Below are positions 5,530 to 9,216 of a DNA stretch of 9,216 bases, piece by piece. Source of the stretch: Candidatus Latescibacterota bacterium (lineage in GTDB: Bacteria; JAAXHH01; JABIQT01); contig JABIQT010000418.1 of NCBI GenBank assembly GCA_018667995.1, forward strand, positions 1 through 9,216, given 5' to 3'. Under the pieces are notes generated by a model, which was given only the letters and a program-made list of their open reading frames with translations, had not been told where the DNA came from and searched no databases. The position numbers and the translations under genes were made by a program. Each line of letters opens with the position of its first letter. Position 1 is the stretch's first letter.

Positions 5530-6483
5530 TTACGTCTGATCCGTGGGATCAAATAATGCACTGACGGATTTAGATTCGTGTATCCTGTGGATCGCCTCAC
5601 CAAGCAACGATGCCACGGAAAGAACTTCTAGTTTAGGGTGTTGTTGCTTCTGCTCCGAAAGATGAATGGTGTTGGCCACGATAAGCTTGGTGAGTTCAGA
5701 CTCCCCCAAGCGGTCCATTGCCTGTCCGGAAAGAATTGCGTGCGTGCAGGCGGCATATATGGTATTTGCACCCCGATCCAGAAGCGCCGCGGCAGCACCA
5801 GTAATACTGCCACCCGTGTCTATCATGTCATCTCTTATGATGACATCTTTGCCGTCTACATCGCCGATCACGTCAACGATCTCAGCCACGTTAGGGCGTG
5901 GTCGTCTCTTGTCTACCAAGGCAAGCGGACAGTTTAGGCGTTTTCCGTAGGACCTTGCCATGGCCATCCCGCCGGCATCCGGAGCGGCAATTACCATATT
6001 CTCCGAGTTAAGCTCTAACAAGCGCTTTGTGAAAATTGGGGCTGAGTATAGGTGGTCCAATGGGATATCAAAAAACCCTTGAATCTGTGGCGCATGCAAA
6101 TCCATCGTCAGTACGCGATCGGCCCCGGCCGTAGTAATCAGATTGGCCGCCAATTTTGACGAAATCGGAACCCGTGGTCTCGATTTTCGGTCCTGACGCG
6201 CATACCCAAAGTAGGGCATCACTGCCGTCACCCGGAAGGCGGATGCTCTTTTCACTGCATCCAACATTAACAGCAGTTCCAGTAGATTGTCGGCAGGAGC
6301 ATTTGTAGACTGTAGAATGAAGACATCTGTCCCCCGGATATCTTCATTGATCTGTATGTGTATCTCACCATCGCTGAATCTAGCAATGTTAGCGTCACCG
6401 AACGGAACATCAAGATACCTACAGACCTCTTCGGCCAAAGGCTGATTTGAATTTCCGGCAAAAACCTTCAACCCGTCCGGCAT
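5530..6483 (-). CDS. prs: Ribose-phosphate pyrophosphokinase (PRPP synthase, class I)
   Basis: Makes PRPP from ribose-5-phosphate and ATP for nucleotide, histidine and tryptophan synthesis. The 317 residues match the usual class I length. Motifs: FSDGEIHIQINEDIRG (36-51), ATP-binding YFGYARQDRKSRPRVPIS (91-108), the metal-binding TMDLHAPQIQGFFDIP (126-141) with His130, the APDAGG loop (167-172), DKRRPRPNVAE (191-201) with Lys192 and Arg194, and the PRPP loop DDMIDTGGSIT (218-228). The loop is preceded by Arg217, where Val is more usual, and ends GGS rather than AGT or GGT; both look tolerable. The SD GGAGG is 5 nt before the ATG. It follows ispE by 18 bp. Confidence 0.98.
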   Translation of the reverse strand: MPDGLKVFAGNSNQPLAEEVCRYLDVPFGDANIARFSDGEIHIQINEDIRGTDVFILQSTNAPADNLLELLLMLDAVKRASAFRVTAVMPYFGYARQDRKSRPRVPISSKLAANLITTAGADRVLTMDLHAPQIQGFFDIPLDHLYSAPIFTKRLLELNSENMVIAAPDAGGMAMARSYGKRLNCPLALVDKRRPRPNVAEIVDVIGDVDGKDVIIRDDMIDTGGSITGAAAALLDRGANTIYAACTHAILSGQAMDRLGESELTKLIVANTIHLSEQKQQHPKLEVLSVASLLGEAIHRIHESKSVSALFDPTDQT

Positions 6484-6501
6484 GCATTCCTCCAGCTAAA
6501 G

Positions 6502-7383
6502 TTATTCCATGGCAATCTTCTCGCGCGATACAGGAGCGCATACAAATACCCGCAGGTCCGGATCAGAGCTCGTCACACTGCAGGCGATATGCTCGGCCGT
6601 TGTGCGATCCTGTGCAATTCCAAAGACTGTAGGACCGCTGCCCGACATCGTAACACCCTCTGCGCCGTTTTCGGTAAGAAGATGTTTCACTTGTTCGACG
6701 ATCGGAAAGGCCGGGAGTACCGGTCTTTCCAGATCATTTTGCAGACAATTTGCGAGTTTAAGTCTGTCACTTTGCTGCAAAGCACAGACGACTAAATTAA
6801 CCTTCCTATCTAGTTTTGTCAATCCAATTCTTAGATTCTGATATGCCCACGCACTGGAAACCTGACATAGAGGTTTGACGAGCACGAAGATCCCCGGGCA
6901 GGAGACCTCAAGCGGCTCCAGGCGTTCGCCTCGACCAGAGGCCAGCGCAGTCCCACCTGTCATGCAGAAAGGTACATCAGAACCAAGTTCGGCGGCAAAT
7001 TGGATCAGTTTGCTCTCCGATAATCCTATCTTCCATAATCGGTTAAGGGCCCTCAAGGTGGCGGCACCGTTTCCGCTGCCCCCGGCAAGACCAGCTGCAA
7101 CAGGGATGCGCTTGTGGATATGTATTCTGGCTCCCGATGTAATTTTGTATCGAACTCTGAGACTCTCAGCAGCTTGGTAGGCGAGGTTTTGATGGTCGGT
7201 CGGGACCTCAGGGTCCGTACAAGTTATCACCAGATCCGATGGACTTCTTGAGACCTCGATTGTGTCCTTCAGGTCGACGGTTTGCATGATAGTCTCTATA
7301 TCATGGTAGCCATCGGGTCGCTTCCCAGTTACCCAGAGACCAAGATTTACCTTCGCATATGACTCTATAGTTAAGCTATCCAT
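6502..7383 (-). CDS. ispE: 4-diphosphocytidyl-2-C-methyl-D-erythritol kinase
   Basis: GHMP kinase that phosphorylates CDP-methylerythritol in the MEP route to isoprenoids. The 293 residues contain YAKVNLGLWVTGKRPDGYHD (9-28) with the conserved Lys11. The ATP-binding glycine-rich loop is IPVAAGLAGGSGNGAATL (93-110). GSDVPFCMTGGTALASGRGE (134-153) carries catalytic Asp136, and GVTMSGSGPTVFG is the third GHMP motif. The glycine-rich loop has GN where SN or AD is common. ATG 7383 is the first usable start, since an in-frame TGA lies 12 nt upstream; only a poor GGAT at about -17 is present, so initiation may be weak or atypical. It heads the dense run of genes leading into prs and follows the Wzi-like gene after 96 bp. 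Confidence 0.97.
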   Translation of the reverse strand: MDSLTIESYAKVNLGLWVTGKRPDGYHDIETIMQTVDLKDTIEVSRSPSDLVITCTDPEVPTDHQNLAYQAAESLRVRYKITSGARIHIHKRIPVAAGLAGGSGNGAATLRALNRLWKIGLSESKLIQFAAELGSDVPFCMTGGTALASGRGERLEPLEVSCPGIFVLVKPLCQVSSAWAYQNLRIGLTKLDRKVNLVVCALQQSDRLKLANCLQNDLERPVLPAFPIVEQVKHLLTENGAEGVTMSGSGPTVFGIAQDRTTAEHIACSVTSSDPDLRVFVCAPVSREKIAME

Positions 7384-7479
7384 GGGATTTGTCGATCATC
7401 CAGAGAGGACCGGAGAGTTTTGGATACCAGGGGATCAATTCGACCATGGCTTGAGTACTACATCCAACAGAGAGGGGAT

Positions 7480-9132
7480 CTACCACCCCAAAAGACGATC
7501 GTAATTGTACATCAGCCCAACTCGAATCATCTGGAGCTGGTTTCCCGAACGTCCACCGAAAGCCATATTCTGCACATGAGCCACGCGAAGATCGAAACGG
7601 AACCGAAGATCGATGCTTTTCACGAAGCTGGCCGACAAGTTCAATACATCAGATGTCTGGATTGTGCCAAACGGGAAGTTTTCTGAATATCCTTGACTGA
7701 CGGTTGCGCTCAGATAGTCAGTATTGTAAGCGCTGGCGATATTGTCTTCCCCTTGTCTCAAACGTTCGTAGCGGGTCGATACCTGAAGATCCCGGGTCAT
7801 CCAGCCTGATGCTTCTATTTGGAATCTGTCGAAGTTGTTACCAAGAAAATGACCGATTGGCCGATTTCGGTGGAGATGCTTTTCCCATGGGTTGAACAGT
7901 ACATTGTAGGTTCGGTTTGCCACGTGCGTGTAGTCCGCACGTATCCTCACACCATCGATCCTGAATGGATTAGCATACTGGATGCCGAGCATATAGGCCA
8001 ATCTATTGGGTTCCAAGTCAGACGAATTTGCTCGCTCGATCTTCACGTCATCAACGAGAAATTCCGCGAAAATCTCTAAGTTTTTCGAAGGAAATAGATC
8101 GACGTCCAGCGAACCGAAGGTATTTGCTGGGCGACCAAGAGCTTCCTCATCGTTCAATGTGACGCCGTGGTAAAAATTCACTGGATTGACGTACGCCAGT
8201 TCGAAGCTCCGTTGCACTCCACCATATATAACGATTTCTGAAAAGCCAACGTTCGCCCACGAACCAAACTTAACGTCCATTCGATGACCATTGATGAATC
8301 GCCTTGCTGTATTCATAGGTCCCTGGCCCCGAACGATCACGGAATCCAGCGCCACGTCGTCCAGTTGAATGCCAAAGGCGCTGAAGCGTATGGGACCGGC
8401 GACAAAATCTATTCTGTATTGGTCGAATGGCCGGGCGTTATCCGAGATGAGCAGATTGCCGCTTTTCCCAGGACCTATCGCTATAAAATCCCTGCCGACC
8501 TTATATTGGAAACGACCGGTTCGCCCCTGCAGATACGCCTGCTCGGTGAATCCGGCGAATCCCATGAAGAATTTACCCACGTACGTCGGATCATCCTTCA
8601 TATTACGGTCGAATCGCAAGGTATGATAGAGTGTCAGGTTATCGCCGATTCCGGCACTGATTTTACTCCTGAGCCCTTCTCTGAGGCGTGAACCACCGTT
8701 CAGGACGCCGTAGTGGATTAGTCTCGGGTCCTCCAAACCCTTCGATTGATTCATCGCATCGAGATTACCTGTAAATCCTAGCTTTATACGGTTATTTCCA
8801 GCCAGTCCGCGCAATTCCAACAACTCCTCATCGAATTCATTTCTGAGTTGATCGATCAGCCACTGGTCAGATTGCGTGACGCCTATTTGGGCACGGTCAA
8901 TTTCGCGGGCGACTTGCTGGATGCTCTTCGCAACGGCGCCTCTCGTGAACGGCCGATTCGACATGAAGAGTTCAGTGAAATATCCCCTCAACCGCAACTG
9001 GTCCAGTATGTCGTATGACCAATGATAGGAAGGCAGTGATTCTTCGAGCGTTGCGTGCCCAGAGTCGGGAAACCCTAAGAGAAGAACAAGGATGCCTGCT
9101 GAGATGCGGGAGGGACAACGGAGTGTCGACAC
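7480..9132 (-). CDS. Wzi-like outer-membrane beta-barrel protein (capsule assembly family)
   Basis: Probable outer-membrane barrel of the Wzi capsule-assembly superfamily; Wzi itself helps attach capsule polysaccharide to the cell surface. The 550 residues begin with a signal peptide: basic start, hydrophobic ISAGILVLLLGF (10-21), likely cleavage after GHA (27). The N-terminal region has YDILDQLRLRGYF and SNRPFTRGAVAKSI (58-71), a pattern I know from periplasmic segments of such proteins. GRDFIAIGPGKSGNLLISDN (213-232) with RPFD, and YVNPVNFYHGV (314-324), are the regions closest to the family. The rest is alternating amphipathic strands rich in aromatic residues, ending with Trp. The start is GTG 9132 with GGAG about 10 nt upstream; no in-frame ATG fits better. 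No other capsule gene is in the window, so the exact role and polysaccharide are unknown. Confidence 0.75.
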   Translation of the reverse strand: MSTLRCPSRISAGILVLLLGFPDSGHATLEESLPSYHWSYDILDQLRLRGYFTELFMSNRPFTRGAVAKSIQQVAREIDRAQIGVTQSDQWLIDQLRNEFDEELLELRGLAGNNRIKLGFTGNLDAMNQSKGLEDPRLIHYGVLNGGSRLREGLRSKISAGIGDNLTLYHTLRFDRNMKDDPTYVGKFFMGFAGFTEQAYLQGRTGRFQYKVGRDFIAIGPGKSGNLLISDNARPFDQYRIDFVAGPIRFSAFGIQLDDVALDSVIVRGQGPMNTARRFINGHRMDVKFGSWANVGFSEIVIYGGVQRSFELAYVNPVNFYHGVTLNDEEALGRPANTFGSLDVDLFPSKNLEIFAEFLVDDVKIERANSSDLEPNRLAYMLGIQYANPFRIDGVRIRADYTHVANRTYNVLFNPWEKHLHRNRPIGHFLGNNFDRFQIEASGWMTRDLQVSTRYERLRQGEDNIASAYNTDYLSATVSQGYSENFPFGTIQTSDVLNLSASFVKSIDLRFRFDLRVAHVQNMAFGGRSGNQLQMIRVGLMYNYDRLLGW

Positions 9133-9216
9133 AACCGAGGGGCTCCGGTTAGTGATTGAGGCGCTGTACTATTGTGGCAATGATCAAATGAACAACTATC
9201 ATGTGCATGTTCTCGA

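Noticed and set aside
8284-8691. A 135-codon plus-strand open frame
   Set aside because: It is antisense to the Wzi-like gene, whose frame is continuous with a signal peptide and family motifs. There is no SD and no recognisable domain.
9133-9216. Possible promoter of the Wzi-like gene (TTGTTC and AATAGT, 16 bp apart, minus strand)
   Set aside because: Both boxes are poor and the upstream context is cut by the window edge. I see nothing else firm in these 84 bases.
1-9216. CRISPR array, insertion sequence, phage or defence system
   Set aside because: No direct-repeat arrays, transposase, integrase or nuclease signatures on either strand. All genes are vertical-looking housekeeping genes in one direction.

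Overview
The window is a compact bacterial chromosome segment in which every gene I can support lies on the minus strand, so transcription runs from high to low coordinates. It carries housekeeping translation and precursor-synthesis genes with classical Shine-Dalgarno (SD) sites and short gaps or small overlaps. I see no insertion sequence, phage gene, CRISPR array or other sign of recent transfer. An outer-membrane Wzi-like protein means a diderm cell. A small protein resembling DUF3098 (a family I know mainly from Bacteroidetes and relatives), a divergent YchF and tRNA genes without encoded CCA fit an uncultured lineage of or near the Fibrobacteres-Chlorobi-Bacteroidetes group (for example Latescibacterota- or Marinimicrobia-like). 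That placement is an inference only.

Read in the direction of transcription, 9132-7480 encodes a secreted beta-barrel protein of the Wzi capsule-assembly type. After a 96 bp gap comes a dense run: ispE (isoprenoid precursor kinase), prs (PRPP synthase), an L25/CTC ribosomal protein gene, pth (peptidyl-tRNA hydrolase), rpsF, rpsR and rplI. The ispE...prs-ctc-pth order recalls the Bacillus arrangement, and rpsF-rpsR-rplI is the usual S6/S18/L9 cluster, here without ssb or priB between rpsF and rpsR. Overlaps (ctc/pth by 4 bp, rpsF/rpsR by 17 bp) suggest translational coupling.

A near-consensus sigma70-type promoter immediately after rplI starts a second unit. It holds a small two-helix membrane protein gene, then tRNA-Val(UAC) and tRNA-Asp(GUC), a long perfect hairpin, and tRNA-Leu(CAA). 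A third unit has its own putative promoter, with a perfect palindrome centred on the predicted transcription start and a leader hairpin abutting the SD. It encodes an ArgE-type M20 deacetylase followed by a YchF-family P-loop ATPase that runs off the left edge.

I found no clearly new multi-gene system. The most notable items are the protein-plus-tRNA transcription unit, the regulatory-looking leader of the deacetylase gene, and a YchF that keeps the NxxE nucleotide motif but lacks the conserved switch segment and the loop histidine of classical YchF.
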